Positions 54,571 through 63,756 of a DNA stretch of 64,000 bases are shown piece after piece. The translations under genes were made by a program, and so were the position numbers. How positions within the stretch are numbered: position 1 is the stretch's first letter; every line of letters starts with the position of its first letter. The stretch comes from Thermoleophilales bacterium. Its GTDB lineage: Bacteria > Actinomycetota > Thermoleophilia > Solirubrobacterales > 70-9. The notes under the pieces were generated by a model, which had not been told where the DNA came from, searched no databases, and saw only the letters and a program-made list of their open reading frames with translations. Location: the NCBI GenBank assembly GCA_020636895.1, contig JACJWZ010000001.1, positions 1,534,373-1,598,372 of the forward strand, given 5' to 3'.

Positions 54571-56355
54571 TCACGCGGCGCTCCTGGCTCGCTCCGCCCG
54601 GCGCAGGTTCGCGACCCATTCGACGGCGGTGACGTCCCCCTCGATCAGCGCGGCGAGTCCGAGCAGTCCGCCCGCCTCCACCCCGGCCCCGTCGACCGCG
54701 GCGGCGATCAGCGGCACCGAGTCGAGGCCCTCCGAGGCCTGCCCGATCCGCTCGGGTATCTGTGAGGCGGGGACGCCGCTGCCGAGCAGCTCGCCGGCGC
54801 GACGGTTGCGGCTGCCGGGCGCGAGGACCGTCGCGGTCAGGTCGCCGACGCCGGCGAGGCCGGTGAACGTCTCGAGCTCGGCCCCGCGCAGGGTCGCGTA
54901 GGCCACGCACTCCCGCCACACCTCGGCGGCGGCGATGCCGGCGGCGTTGAGTCCGTGGGGCTCGGCCGCGGCGGCGGCCAGCGAAGCGGCGTTCTTGGCG
55001 GCTCCCGCCATCTCCACCCCGACGACGTCGGGCGTGCGCTCGCAGATCAGCCCGGCGCGGTCGAATACATCCCCGAGCTGCGCGCGCAGATCCTCGTCAC
55101 GTGAGGCGAGCGCCAGGGCGGCGGTTCCCGACGCGGCCTCCTTGGCGTGCGCGGGTCCGCCGAGGGAGGCGATTGCCCGGGTCCGGAGGCGTTCGTCGAC
55201 GTACTCGCAGGGAAGCGTGCCGAGCGGGGGCACGAGACCCTTGGAGAGGAGCAGGACCGCGGTGCGGGCACCGATCCGATCCGAGAGCGAGCCGACCGCC
55301 TGCGGCAGCGACGCCGAGGGGACCGCGAGGCAGACGAGGTCGAGGCCGCCGACCTCGATGTCGGCTGCGCGCTTGACCGAGATCGCGCTGCCGAGCGTCA
55401 CGCCCGGCAGGTAGGAGCTCTCGCGGCGCGCGTTGATCTCCTCGGCCTGCTCGGCGGTGCGGCAGCCGAGCTGGACTTCCACGCCGCCGCGGGCGAGCAG
55501 CACCGCGACCGCGGTTCCCCACGAGCCCGCGCCGATGACCGCCGCTTTCCGCATGGGCGGCAGCCCGCCGAGCCACTCCCACTGCAGCTCGATGTTGGGC
55601 CAGATCCGCGAGGTGACGGTGGCAGCGAGCGAGGGTGAGGGGTTCTCCGTGCGCGGGAAGGTCATCGCCTTGCCCGCGCGCAGGCGCACCTTTCGGGGGC
55701 GGATCTTCCAGCCGCGTCGGACGTCCTCGGAGCCGATGACGGCGACCGGCAGGACCGACGCCCCGGACTCGAGCGCGAGCCGGCCGACCCCGCGATGAGG
55801 CACGGCAAGCGAGCCGCGGCGGATACGGGTTCCCTCGGGGAAGATGCAGAGCGCGCCGCCCCGGTCGAGGATGGCTCGCGAGGTCTCGAGCGTCGCGCCG
55901 TCGGCCTCCCCGCGCCGCACCGGGTAGGCGCCGAGCCGATTGAGGATCCAGCCCTGCCACGCCTTCTCGAAGAGCTCGACCTTGGCGACGTAGTGCATCG
56001 GGCGCCGCCACGGAAGCGTCGCGCCGAGCACGAACGGATCGAGGAAGCTGCGGTGGTTGGAGGCGACGATCAGCGGCCCCTCGACCTTCGCGTGCTCGCG
56101 GCCGAGCCGCTCGAGCCGGAACCAGATCAGGAAGGCCGGGACGAGGATGAGCCGAGCCACGAAGTAGATCGGCCAGTTGACGCCCTTGGTCCGGGTGAAC
56201 TCGTGGTAGCCGGCGATCCGCTCCTCACCGATCCGCTGCGAAGCACCCGTCTTCGGGGCCTTCCGCGGCTTCTCGGCGTTGCCGCCATCCGAGCCGGCCG
56301 CATCGGAGGCGCGCGCGGGCTTGTCTCCCTCGTCGGACACCGCGAAGCGGTACAC
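54571..56355 (-). CDS. PlsC-GpsA fusion: acylglycerol-phosphate acyltransferase plus glycerol-3-phosphate dehydrogenase
   Basis: A 594-aa two-domain enzyme. Residues about 55-255 form a PlsC-type acyltransferase with the catalytic NHRSFLD (His101, Asp106) and FPEGTR (172-177). Residues 268-594 form a complete NAD(P)-dependent glycerol-3-phosphate dehydrogenase: AVIGAGSWGTAVA, GGPAHAKEAASG, the catalytic-lysine region MAGAAKNAASLA and TGLAGVGDLTATV. GpsA makes glycerol-3-phosphate and PlsC acylates lysophosphatidate two steps later. An ATG at 55554, exactly at the domain joint, could also express GpsA alone. The N-terminal start (GTG 56355) is not backed by a clear Shine-Dalgarno. Confidence 0.92.
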   Translation of the reverse strand: MYRFAVSDEGDKPARASDAAGSDGGNAEKPRKAPKTGASQRIGEERIAGYHEFTRTKGVNWPIYFVARLILVPAFLIWFRLERLGREHAKVEGPLIVASNHRSFLDPFVLGATLPWRRPMHYVAKVELFEKAWQGWILNRLGAYPVRRGEADGATLETSRAILDRGGALCIFPEGTRIRRGSLAVPHRGVGRLALESGASVLPVAVIGSEDVRRGWKIRPRKVRLRAGKAMTFPRTENPSPSLAATVTSRIWPNIELQWEWLGGLPPMRKAAVIGAGSWGTAVAVLLARGGVEVQLGCRTAEQAEEINARRESSYLPGVTLGSAISVKRAADIEVGGLDLVCLAVPSASLPQAVGSLSDRIGARTAVLLLSKGLVPPLGTLPCEYVDERLRTRAIASLGGPAHAKEAASGTAALALASRDEDLRAQLGDVFDRAGLICERTPDVVGVEMAGAAKNAASLAAAAAEPHGLNAAGIAAAEVWRECVAYATLRGAELETFTGLAGVGDLTATVLAPGSRNRRAGELLGSGVPASQIPERIGQASEGLDSVPLIAAAVDGAGVEAGGLLGLAALIEGDVTAVEWVANLRRAERARSAA

Positions 56356-56461
56356 GGGGCAGAAGGGGCAGTTACAGCGAAAGAACCGCCGGCAAGCAAC
56401 GTCTTTCGGGTAGTTTGGATCGCGGTACTGGATCGATCACTCAATTGAGGAGGGGGCCGCT

Positions 56462-57085
56462 ATGCGCGCTCGTCTGACCTACGCGAACGTGATGGCGACG
56501 GTCGCCGTCTTCATAGCCCTCGGCGGCGGCGCCTACGCCGCGGCCAAGATCAACGGCAACTCGATCAAGAAGAACTCGATCCCGTCCAACCGGCTGAAGA
56601 GGAACCAGGCGGTGCCGCTGGCGGAGAACGTCGAGAGCCTCCACGTCAGCTCGCTGAGCAAGGGTGGCCACAAGGACAAGGCGGAGCTGGCGTCCGGGAG
56701 CTCGGGCGGCAGCCTCGTTCAGATCCCCGACGGCCAGACGGCGACGATCCTGGAGAGCCCACCGTTCACGGTCACCGCTTCCTGCCAGTACAGCCGCAGC
56801 AACGAGAACGACGGCACGAAGTGGTACCGCGTGACCGAGACGGCCACCTCCAGCGAAGGAGGCTGGAGCTCCAGCTTCAACCCAACCGAGCAACCCGCCG
56901 ACACGCCGGTCCGGCTGTTCTCCATCGAGATCCCGGACATCTCCCTCGGCGGCGACGCACTCCAGTCGGGCTACTCCTCGCCGTGGCTGGCGGTCCCATC
57001 GAAGGGCATTGCGGTGACGATCTCCGCGCCGTCGATCCTCGCCCACGACGGCGTCTGCTCGTTCAACCAGTACGCGATCGGCTGA
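56462..57085 (+). CDS. Secreted protein of a Thermoleophilia-type paralogous family
   Basis: A 207-aa protein with a signal peptide (MRARLTYANVMATVAVF then Gly-rich to AYAA) that I associate with a large family in Thermoleophilia. A short segment NSIKKNSIPSNRLK follows, then a Ser/Thr-rich beta-domain with two cysteines (TASCQYS and GVCSF). The Shine-Dalgarno GAGGAGG lies about nine bases upstream. No catalytic motif is seen and the function is unknown. Confidence 0.8.
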   Translation: MRARLTYANVMATVAVFIALGGGAYAAAKINGNSIKKNSIPSNRLKRNQAVPLAENVESLHVSSLSKGGHKDKAELASGSSGGSLVQIPDGQTATILESPPFTVTASCQYSRSNENDGTKWYRVTETATSSEGGWSSSFNPTEQPADTPVRLFSIEIPDISLGGDALQSGYSSPWLAVPSKGIAVTISAPSILAHDGVCSFNQYAIG

Positions 57086-57202
57086 GCGGACGATTCCGGG
57101 CGAGCAGCGGGCAGCCCGGGGCCGACATGTTGGTCTGAGGCTGCCGGCTGAACCGACCGGCGTGAGCGATCCCGCCACCACCGCCGCCTATCCTGAGCCG
57201 GC

Positions 57203-57275
57203 GCCGGAGTAGCTCAGCTGGCAGAGCACCTGTCTTGTAAACAGGAGGTCACGGGTTCGATCCCCGTCTCCGGCT
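57203..57275 (+). tRNA. tRNA-Thr(TGT)
   Basis: A 73-base cloverleaf: acceptor GCCGGAG with CTCCGGC, D-arm GCTC with GAGC, anticodon stem CCTGT with ACAGG around loop CTTGTAA (anticodon TGT at 57236-57238, reading ACA), T-stem ACGGG with CCCGT around TTCGATC, discriminator T. No CCA is encoded. Confidence 0.97.
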
Positions 57276-57305
57276 TCCCGGCCGAGGACCCGGGGGATCC
57301 GCGCG

Positions 57306-58646
57306 ATGGGCTCAGGAGCACCGACATCGGAAGCCACTCCCCACCGGCCCGGCGGCAGGCGATCCCACCTCCCAGGCCGACACCCGCACGAGCGCCTGCG
57401 GCGCCGTCGCCGCCATCGCGTGGGCCCGCTCGCAGCGCTGGTCGCGGTCATCGGGCCGGGGCTTCTGGCTGGCCTCTCCGACGACGATCCGCCCGGGATC
57501 ACCACCTATTCCCTGCTCGGGGCCGATTACGGCTACTCGCTGATCTGGGTGCTGACGCTCTCGACCGCCGCGCTGATCGTCTTCCACGAGGTCGCGGCGC
57601 GGACCGGCATCGCAACGGGCAAGGGTCTCGTCGCGCTCATCCGCCACGCCCGCGGCGTCAAGGCCTCCACCACGGTGGTCACGGCGCTGCTGGTCGCCAA
57701 CCTGGGAACCCTCGCGGCTGAGTTCGCGGGCCTCGCGGCCGGGGCCGACCTGCTGACCGGCGCCGGCCGAGAGATCGCGGTGCCGATCGCCGCGATCGCC
57801 GTCATCGCCCTGATCACGCGCGGCAGCTTCCACCGGGTCGAGCACATTCTGCTGGCTCTCGGGTCGGTCTTCGTCGCCTACATCGCAGCCGGAGTCCTCG
57901 CGCACCCCGACTGGGAAGCAGCCGCGCGCGGCGCCGTCGTCCCCTCCCTCCCGGGCGGGTCGGCGGCGATCGTGGCGGTGACGGCGGCGATCGGCACCAC
58001 ACTCGCGCCCTGGGGCCTCGCCTTCATGCAGTCCTATGCGGTCGACAAGCGGCTGCGCCGCTCCGACCTCCCGATGGAGCGGATCGACGTCACCCTCGGC
58101 GCCGCGATGACGGGCGTGATCGGCTTCTTCGTGATCGTGGCCTGCGCGGCAACGCTGCACGCGAGCGGCCGGGAGATCGACGACGCCGCCGATGCCGCCA
58201 GCGCACTCGAGCCCGTCGCCGGGAGCCTCGCCTCGTCGCTGTTCGGGATCGGCTTCGTCGGAGCGGCGATGCTCGCGATCGCGGTCGTGCCCCTCTCCAC
58301 CGCCTACTCGATCGCCGAAGCGCGCGGCCGCCCATCGGTCCTCGACTCGGGGTTCCGCGAGGAGCCGTTCTTCTACGGCTGCTTCGTGGGGGTGACGGCG
58401 GTGGCGGCGGCGCTCGTGATGATCCCCGGCGTCCCCCTCGTGCCGCTCCTCTACCTGAGCCAGGTCCTCAACGCGCTGCTCCTACTCGCGATCCTGCCGT
58501 TCCTGCGGTCGGCGGCCGCCGACCACGCTCTGATGGGCTCTTCAGCGCTCGGGAGCACCGGAAAGGCGGTCACCGCCGTCGTGATCGCCGCCGTCGCCGT
58601 TTCCGTGTTTGCGCTCGCCGCCGCCGCCCTCGGGATCCTCGGCTGA
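57306..58646 (+). CDS. Nramp-related divalent metal transporter (NRMT-like)
   Basis: A 446-aa membrane protein with about 11 hydrophobic segments in the Nramp arrangement. Helix 1 reads SDDDPPGITTYS in place of the canonical DPGN, and helix 6 reads LAPWGLAFMQSY in place of MPHN. The loss of the Asn and Met metal ligands resembles the NRMT (magnesium-type) branch rather than Mn/Fe transporters. An Arg-rich cytoplasmic start (RLRRRRRHR) precedes helix 1. It lies 30 bases after tRNA-Thr. Confidence 0.85.
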   Translation: MGSGAPTSEATPHRPGGRRSHLPGRHPHERLRRRRRHRVGPLAALVAVIGPGLLAGLSDDDPPGITTYSLLGADYGYSLIWVLTLSTAALIVFHEVAARTGIATGKGLVALIRHARGVKASTTVVTALLVANLGTLAAEFAGLAAGADLLTGAGREIAVPIAAIAVIALITRGSFHRVEHILLALGSVFVAYIAAGVLAHPDWEAAARGAVVPSLPGGSAAIVAVTAAIGTTLAPWGLAFMQSYAVDKRLRRSDLPMERIDVTLGAAMTGVIGFFVIVACAATLHASGREIDDAADAASALEPVAGSLASSLFGIGFVGAAMLAIAVVPLSTAYSIAEARGRPSVLDSGFREEPFFYGCFVGVTAVAAALVMIPGVPLVPLLYLSQVLNALLLLAILPFLRSAAADHALMGSSALGSTGKAVTAVVIAAVAVSVFALAAAALGILG

Positions 58647-58754
58647 GGGCCCGCGCGAGCACTCGATCCGTGGCCGCCACGGTTATCCGGATCAGCTCGC
58701 GGCCTAGCATCGGAGTCCGGTTCAACCCTGACCCCACCGAATCGGAGGCCGCGA

Positions 58755-59213
58755 ATGAGCAGACCAGGATCCAGGGCGATCGTCATCGCCTATGACGGCT
58801 CGGAGCCGGCGCGAGGTGCGATCGAAGCCGCCGCCGAGACCCTCGAGCATGGGACCAAGGCTTACGTGGTGACGGTCTGGGAGCCGCTCAACGCGCTTCC
58901 GTTCTGGGGCGCCCCGGTCGGCGCGGTCCCGCAGGACCTCCTCGACAACGTCGAGAGCGAGGCCGAGAAGGTGGCCGCCGAAGGCGCCGAGGCCGCGACC
59001 GCGGCGGGCTTCGAGGCGGAGGCCGTGGCGGAGGAGGGCAATCCCGTCTGGCGGACCATCGTCGAGATCGCGGAGAAGCACGACGCCGGGCTCGTCGTGA
59101 TCGGCAGCCACGGTCGCACCGGGCTCTCCTACGTGCTCGCCGGCAGCGTCGCGACCGCGGTGATGCAGCACGCGCCCTGCTCGGTCATGGTCGCGCGCCC
59201 GCCCACCCGCTGA
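58755..59213 (+). CDS. Universal stress protein (UspA family)
   Basis: A 152-aa protein. It has the N-terminal strand IVIAYDGSEPARGAIEAAAE and the ATP-binding loop GSHGRTGLSYVLAGSVA, typical of ATP-binding UspA members, with the closing APCSVMVAR. It is followed by a MerR-family regulator on the same strand, 62 bases away. Confidence 0.93.
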   Translation: MSRPGSRAIVIAYDGSEPARGAIEAAAETLEHGTKAYVVTVWEPLNALPFWGAPVGAVPQDLLDNVESEAEKVAAEGAEAATAAGFEAEAVAEEGNPVWRTIVEIAEKHDAGLVVIGSHGRTGLSYVLAGSVATAVMQHAPCSVMVARPPTR

Positions 59214-59275
59214 CCGACCCGGCCGCGGCCGGGTCGAGCCGAACCGCGGACCATCCCGAGGGTAGGCTCCGCGCC

Positions 59276-60049
59276 ATGGAGGCAGGTGCCGAGGAGCTGT
59301 CGATCGAGGAGCTCTCCGACAGGGTCGGGGTGACGCCGCGGAACATCCGCGCCTACCAGACGCAGGGCCTCCTCCCCCTCCCGGAAAGGCGGGGGCGCAC
59401 CGGCGTCTACGGACCTGATCACGTCGCTCGGCTGGAGATGATCCGCGACATGCGCGAGCAGGGGATCGGCCTGCCCGCGATCGAGCGGCTGACGGCATGG
59501 GGCGAGGGGATGGCCCCGGAGGAGCTGCGGGCGGTGGCGGCGACGCTGCTGCAGGGACTCGTCGAGGAGGAGCCCCGGGTCTTCGAGCAGGGCGACGTCT
59601 ACGAGGTCTGGGGCGAGGACATCGACGAGGAGACCCTGGAGCGGGCGCGGCGGGCCGGGTTCTTCGAGCTGCGGGAAGACGGCACGGTGCTGGTCCGCAG
59701 CCCGACGCTGCGCGCGCACGGGATGCAGCTGCGGGCGATGGGCGGCACGTTCGAGGACGCGGTCGGGCTGACCGAGGTCCTGCGCGAGCACCTCGAGGCG
59801 ATCGCGACCGCCTTCAACGAGCTCTTCGTCGAGCGGATCACCGAGCAGGTGCTCGAGGAGTCCGGCCCCGATCCCGATGGCGCCGAGGCGCTGAAGCGGG
59901 TCGCCCAGGCGCTCGAGCTGGCCAAGCCGATGGCGACTTCGGCGGTCAACGCCGCGTTCAGGATCGTCCTGCAGGACCGGATCGAGCGGACGATCGAAGC
60001 CGGCTTCGCCGAGCAGGTCGAGGCCCTCGGGAACCCCTCGGACGAGTAG
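59276..60049 (+). CDS. MerR-family transcriptional regulator
   Basis: A 257-aa regulator. The N-terminal winged helix-turn-helix (about 6-75) has LSIEELSDRVGVTPRNIRAY, QGLLPLPERRGRTGVYG and MREQGIGLPAIERL. The large helical C-terminal part (about 80-257) contains no cysteine metal site and resembles helical sensor domains of unknown ligand. Target genes are not evident. Confidence 0.88.
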   Translation: MEAGAEELSIEELSDRVGVTPRNIRAYQTQGLLPLPERRGRTGVYGPDHVARLEMIRDMREQGIGLPAIERLTAWGEGMAPEELRAVAATLLQGLVEEEPRVFEQGDVYEVWGEDIDEETLERARRAGFFELREDGTVLVRSPTLRAHGMQLRAMGGTFEDAVGLTEVLREHLEAIATAFNELFVERITEQVLEESGPDPDGAEALKRVAQALELAKPMATSAVNAAFRIVLQDRIERTIEAGFAEQVEALGNPSDE

Positions 60050-60115
60050 CTCGGACCGGCGGACCACCCAGCCGAGGCACGGCTCACCTCCTCCGTCGGC
60101 GCGGCGGCGTGCGCG

Positions 60116-61558
60116 CTAGTCCAGCTTGCGCTTGACCACGACCCGGCCGCCGAGCTTGGGCACGAGCGTCACGTTGCGGTGGATCTCGCGCTCCGGCTCC
60201 GGGTCGGCGTAGGTGAGGTCGCTGCGGCGGACGATCGTCTCCAGCACGATCCGCTGCTCCGCCATCGCCAGCGCCGCGCCGAGGCAGCGGCGCGTGCCGC
60301 CGCCGAACGGGATCCACGTGTAGGTCCCGGGCTTGACGCCGAGGAAGCGCTGCGGCAGGAAGTCGTAGGGCCGCGGGTACAGGTCCGGGCGGTGGTGCAT
60401 CGTGATGATGTTGGAGGAGACGATCGTGTCGACGGGCACCACGTATTCGCCCACGCGCCAGTCGGTCTGCACCCGGCGTCCCACGAGCGGGATCACCGGG
60501 CGGACGCGCATCCCCTCGTGGATGGTCGCCTCGACCCACTCGTCACCCCGGTCGTCGCCGCGAACCGCGTCGCGCAGCGACCCGTAGGCCTCCGGGAAGC
60601 GGACCAGGCGCTCGAAGGTCCAGGCGAGCGAGTTGGCGGTCGTCTCGTGGCCGGCGAGGACGAGCGAGACGAGCTCGTCGCGCAGCTCCTCGTCGCTGAG
60701 GTGGCGGCCCTCGTCGTCGGTGGCCGCCATCAGGATCGAGAGGACGTCGTTGCCGTGCTCGGCGGCGGGGACCTCGCGACGCTCGGCGATCACCCGGTAG
60801 AAGCTCTTGTCCATGCGGTCCATGACCGCCTTGACCGGACCGTGCGGCTCCATCTTGCCCTGGTGGTACAGCTCGACGACGCGCCAGATCGGGCGCTCCG
60901 ATAGGGACAGGAAGAACCGCGTCTCGTCGCGCAGCGAGCGCTCGGCGGTGCCGGGGGCGGGCTCGCCGTCGATACCGAAGATCCCGCTCATGATCACCTG
61001 GAGGGTGACGGCCTGCATGCGCTTGGCGAGCGGGAACTCGTCGCCGGCGCGCCAGGTGTCCACCTCGCGCTCGGCCACCTCGCGGATCTGCCGCGTGTAC
61101 TCGGCGATCGCCTCGCCGTGGAAGGGAGGGAGCAGCAGCTTGCGCTGGCGCATGTGCCGGGCGCCGTTGGCGGTCAAGATCGAGTTCGGGCCGACGATCG
61201 GCCGCAGCGGCGACTCGGCCGTCGCCGACGGGACCAGCTCCGCCTTTGTCGTGAAGAGCGCCTTCGCGTTGTCGGGATGGCTGCTGAGGACGAAGGCGGT
61301 GTCGCGGCCCGGAACGCGGAACGTGATCGTCTCCCCGAGCTGCCGGTTCGCCTTGGTCAGGAAGGCCAGCGGCCGGGCGCCGAACTGAAGCGCCTGGCGG
61401 AAGGGCGACAGCTCCATCGACGGCGGCATCCGGTATTGCGCCGAACCCGGCTCGATCGGACCCACCTCGATGGGCGGCGCCTCCCCGAGCAGCGGGTTGG
61501 CGGCGGGGGCGGACGGAGCGGTGGCGGGGGTCTCGGTCGCGGCCATGGCGGCAATCAT
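60116..61558 (-). CDS. Cytochrome P450
   Basis: A 480-aa P450. The I-helix reads AGHETTANSLAW, the K-helix ExxR is EGMR, and the heme loop is FGGGTRRCLGAALAM with ligand Cys425. Length and motifs fit the CYP110/CYP102-like bacterial group that uses external redox partners; none is visible here. ATG 61558 or ATG 61546 is the start. It diverges from an SDR gene with which it may act. Confidence 0.93.
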   Translation of the reverse strand: MIAAMAATETPATAPSAPAANPLLGEAPPIEVGPIEPGSAQYRMPPSMELSPFRQALQFGARPLAFLTKANRQLGETITFRVPGRDTAFVLSSHPDNAKALFTTKAELVPSATAESPLRPIVGPNSILTANGARHMRQRKLLLPPFHGEAIAEYTRQIREVAEREVDTWRAGDEFPLAKRMQAVTLQVIMSGIFGIDGEPAPGTAERSLRDETRFFLSLSERPIWRVVELYHQGKMEPHGPVKAVMDRMDKSFYRVIAERREVPAAEHGNDVLSILMAATDDEGRHLSDEELRDELVSLVLAGHETTANSLAWTFERLVRFPEAYGSLRDAVRGDDRGDEWVEATIHEGMRVRPVIPLVGRRVQTDWRVGEYVVPVDTIVSSNIITMHHRPDLYPRPYDFLPQRFLGVKPGTYTWIPFGGGTRRCLGAALAMAEQRIVLETIVRRSDLTYADPEPEREIHRNVTLVPKLGGRVVVKRKLD

Positions 61559-61564
61559 AGACGC

Positions 61565-61581
61565 TTACAGAAGAAATGTCA
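61565..61581. promoter_or_regulatory. AT-rich imperfect palindrome between the P450 and SDR genes
   Basis: TTACAGAAGAAATGTCA is one of the few AT-rich spots in the window and has near-mirror ends (TTACA and TGTCA). It lies in the 43-base gap between two divergent starts, so it may be an operator or promoter core for both. Confidence 0.3.
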
Positions 61582-61601
61582 CGGTGGTAGGGTCCAGCCC
61601 G

Positions 61602-62474
61602 ATGAGCAGCGCAGCGAAGACCCCGAAGGTCCCCCTCGCAGGCCGCACCGCGGTGATCACGGGTGCGGCGTCCGGCATCGGCCGCGCCGTCGCGATCCGG
61701 CTCGCCGGGATGGGCTGCCCGCTGGCGCTCGCCGACCACAATGGCGAGGGCCTGGAGGAGACGGCCGACCTCGTCGGCGTTCCGGTCACCATCAAGCAGC
61801 TCGACGTCCGTGACCGCGGCGCGATGATGGCGTGGGCGGCCGAGGTCGCGGAGTGGGCGCCGGCCCCGATCGGCCTCGTCTTCAACAACGCCGGCGTGAC
61901 CGCGATCCAGAGCATCGCCGAAGGCTCGCCCGAGGACGACGAGTGGGTCACCGAGATCAACTTCGGGGGCGTCGTCAACGGCGTCCGCGCGTTCCTGCCC
62001 ATCCTGCTCGAGCAGAACTCAGGTGCGATCGTCAACACCTCGAGCGTCTTCGGCCTCGTGGGCATGCCCAACCAGAGCGCCTACTGCGCCTCCAAGTTCG
62101 CGGTCCGCGGCTACACCGACTCGCTGCGCCAGGAGCTGCGCGGCACCGGGGTCAGCGCCGCGAACGTGCATCCCGGCGGGATCAAGACCGACATCGTCGC
62201 CAACGCGCGCTTCCACTCCGATCCGCGCGGCCGATACGAGACCAAGGACGAGATGACGGCGAGCTTCGCCGAGATGGCGCAGACGACCCCCGAGCGGGCG
62301 GCCGAGGTGATCGTCGACGGCGTCGAACGCGGGCGCGCGCGGATCCTGATCGGCGCGGACGCTCGCGTGTTCGACATCCTTGCCCGGGTCACGCCGAGCC
62401 GCTACTACGACGTGCTCGAGCGCGGGCAGGCGCTGATCGAACGCGCGCAGGATCGCCGCCGGGCGCGCGGTTGA
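61602..62474 (+). CDS. Short-chain dehydrogenase/reductase
   Basis: A 290-aa SDR. It has the cofactor motif VITGAASGIGRAVAIRLAG, NNAGV, the catalytic Ser in NTSSVFG, and the YxxxK motif in SAYCASKFAV. A small-residue acidic NADP/NAD selector is not clear. It diverges from the P450 gene, and a hydroxysteroid- or terpene-alcohol-type substrate is possible but unproven. Confidence 0.92.
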   Translation: MSSAAKTPKVPLAGRTAVITGAASGIGRAVAIRLAGMGCPLALADHNGEGLEETADLVGVPVTIKQLDVRDRGAMMAWAAEVAEWAPAPIGLVFNNAGVTAIQSIAEGSPEDDEWVTEINFGGVVNGVRAFLPILLEQNSGAIVNTSSVFGLVGMPNQSAYCASKFAVRGYTDSLRQELRGTGVSAANVHPGGIKTDIVANARFHSDPRGRYETKDEMTASFAEMAQTTPERAAEVIVDGVERGRARILIGADARVFDILARVTPSRYYDVLERGQALIERAQDRRRARG

Positions 62475-62511
62475 GCGGGCTCCGCCGCCCCCCGGGACCC
62501 GACTCGGCCCC

Positions 62512-63120
62512 TTACTCCTCTTCGTCGTCCCGGCGCAGCGGGTTCCCCCGCAGCTCCGGCGCCCTCGCGACCGCGCTGAGCGTCGGCGAGATCAGGTGCT
62601 CGGCGTCGACGGGGAGGTGGACCTCGACCTCGACGGCGCCCTGACCGGAGCCGATCCTGTGGATGTTCTCGTCGAGCTCGCGCAGGAGCAGGAGCATGTC
62701 CGCGTTGGTGGCGAAGCAGAGCGCGGTGAAGTGGTCGATGCCGTGCGACTCGGCGAGCACCACCAGCCGGCGAAGGAGCAGGGTCCCGACGCCGCGGTGC
62801 TGCCACTCGTCGGCGACCGTGACCGCGACCTCCGCCGCCTCCCGCCGGTCCTTGAGCCGGAAGTAGCGGGCGACCCCGACGAGCTCACCGGCGTCGTCGA
62901 GGGCGATCAACGCTTCGTTATCGCAGTGGTCGAGCACGGTGAGCCGCGTCAGCTCCGACTCCGTCAGCTCCGTGACCGAGTGCATGAAGCGCCGGTATCG
63001 GGCCTCCTCGCTGAGACCGCGCACGAACCGCTGGAGCCCGTCGCGGTCGGCGGGCTCGATCGGACGCACCAGGAGCTCGACGCCGTCTCGGCTCAGCACT
63101 CGCTCGGGGGTCTCGCTCAC
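62512..63120 (-). CDS. GNAT-family acetyltransferase
   Basis: A 202-aa protein. It contains a GNAT fold with the acetyl-CoA motif DEWQHRGVGTLLLRRL and the pattern GVARYFRLKDRREAAEVAVT. An N-terminal segment EEARYRRFMHS is typical of GNAT domains attached to Pat-like lysine acetyltransferases, but no cyclic-nucleotide domain is present. Substrate unknown. It converges with the SDR gene. Confidence 0.88.
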   Translation of the reverse strand: MSETPERVLSRDGVELLVRPIEPADRDGLQRFVRGLSEEARYRRFMHSVTELTESELTRLTVLDHCDNEALIALDDAGELVGVARYFRLKDRREAAEVAVTVADEWQHRGVGTLLLRRLVVLAESHGIDHFTALCFATNADMLLLLRELDENIHRIGSGQGAVEVEVHLPVDAEHLISPTLSAVARAPELRGNPLRRDDEEE

Positions 63121-63192
63121 GCGCTCAACCTACCCACGTCGGCGCCTCGGCGGTTCGCCCGGCGGCTGACGCCGTCATACGCGGCAAGATGA

Positions 63193-63723
63193 ATGCCGAT
63201 GCGACCCGGGGGACCAGCCGTTGCGACCCTGGCGGTGCTGCTCCTCGCCGCCCTGCCCGCATGCGCGCAATCTCCTGCGGCGGGTGAGGCGAACCACGAC
63301 AGACCCCTGAAGACGAAAGCCGTCGTCGACCACGTCGCCGACGGCGACACGATCAAGGTCGTGGTCGGGGGCCGCGAGGAGTACGTGCGCTTCATCGGCA
63401 TCGACACCCCGGAGGTCTACGGAACGCCCGAGTGCGGCGGCGCGCAGGCGAGCGCCTCGATGAAGCGGCTGCTCGAGCCGGGCGACAAGGTGAAGCTGAT
63501 CCGCGACCGCAGCCAGGGGAACGTCGACGTCTACGACCGCCTGCTCCGCTACGTCGTCCGCAGGGGACGCGATCTCGGCCAGGTCCAGATCAAGAAGGGG
63601 TGGGCGCGCGTCTACGTGTACGACCGGCCGTTCGACCGGCTCTCGGCCTACCACCGGGCGCAGACCAAAGCCCGCCGCGCGGACCGCGGCGTCTGGGGTC
63701 TCTGCGGCGGCTTCGAGAGCTGA
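63193..63723 (+). CDS. Secreted staphylococcal-nuclease-like thermonuclease
   Basis: A 176-aa protein with a hydrophobic signal ending in LAALPAC (Cys24), possibly a lipobox. The SNase domain (about 43-170) has VVDHVADGDTIKV, the Ca/catalytic VRFIGIDTPEVYG and the arginine-containing YDRLLRYV. Cleaves single- or double-stranded nucleic acid outside the cell. Active-site residues look complete. Confidence 0.9.
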   Translation: MPMRPGGPAVATLAVLLLAALPACAQSPAAGEANHDRPLKTKAVVDHVADGDTIKVVVGGREEYVRFIGIDTPEVYGTPECGGAQASASMKRLLEPGDKVKLIRDRSQGNVDVYDRLLRYVVRRGRDLGQVQIKKGWARVYVYDRPFDRLSAYHRAQTKARRADRGVWGLCGGFES

Positions 63724-63756
63724 ACGGGCGCGGACCTCGACGGCGGGTGGCGGCGC

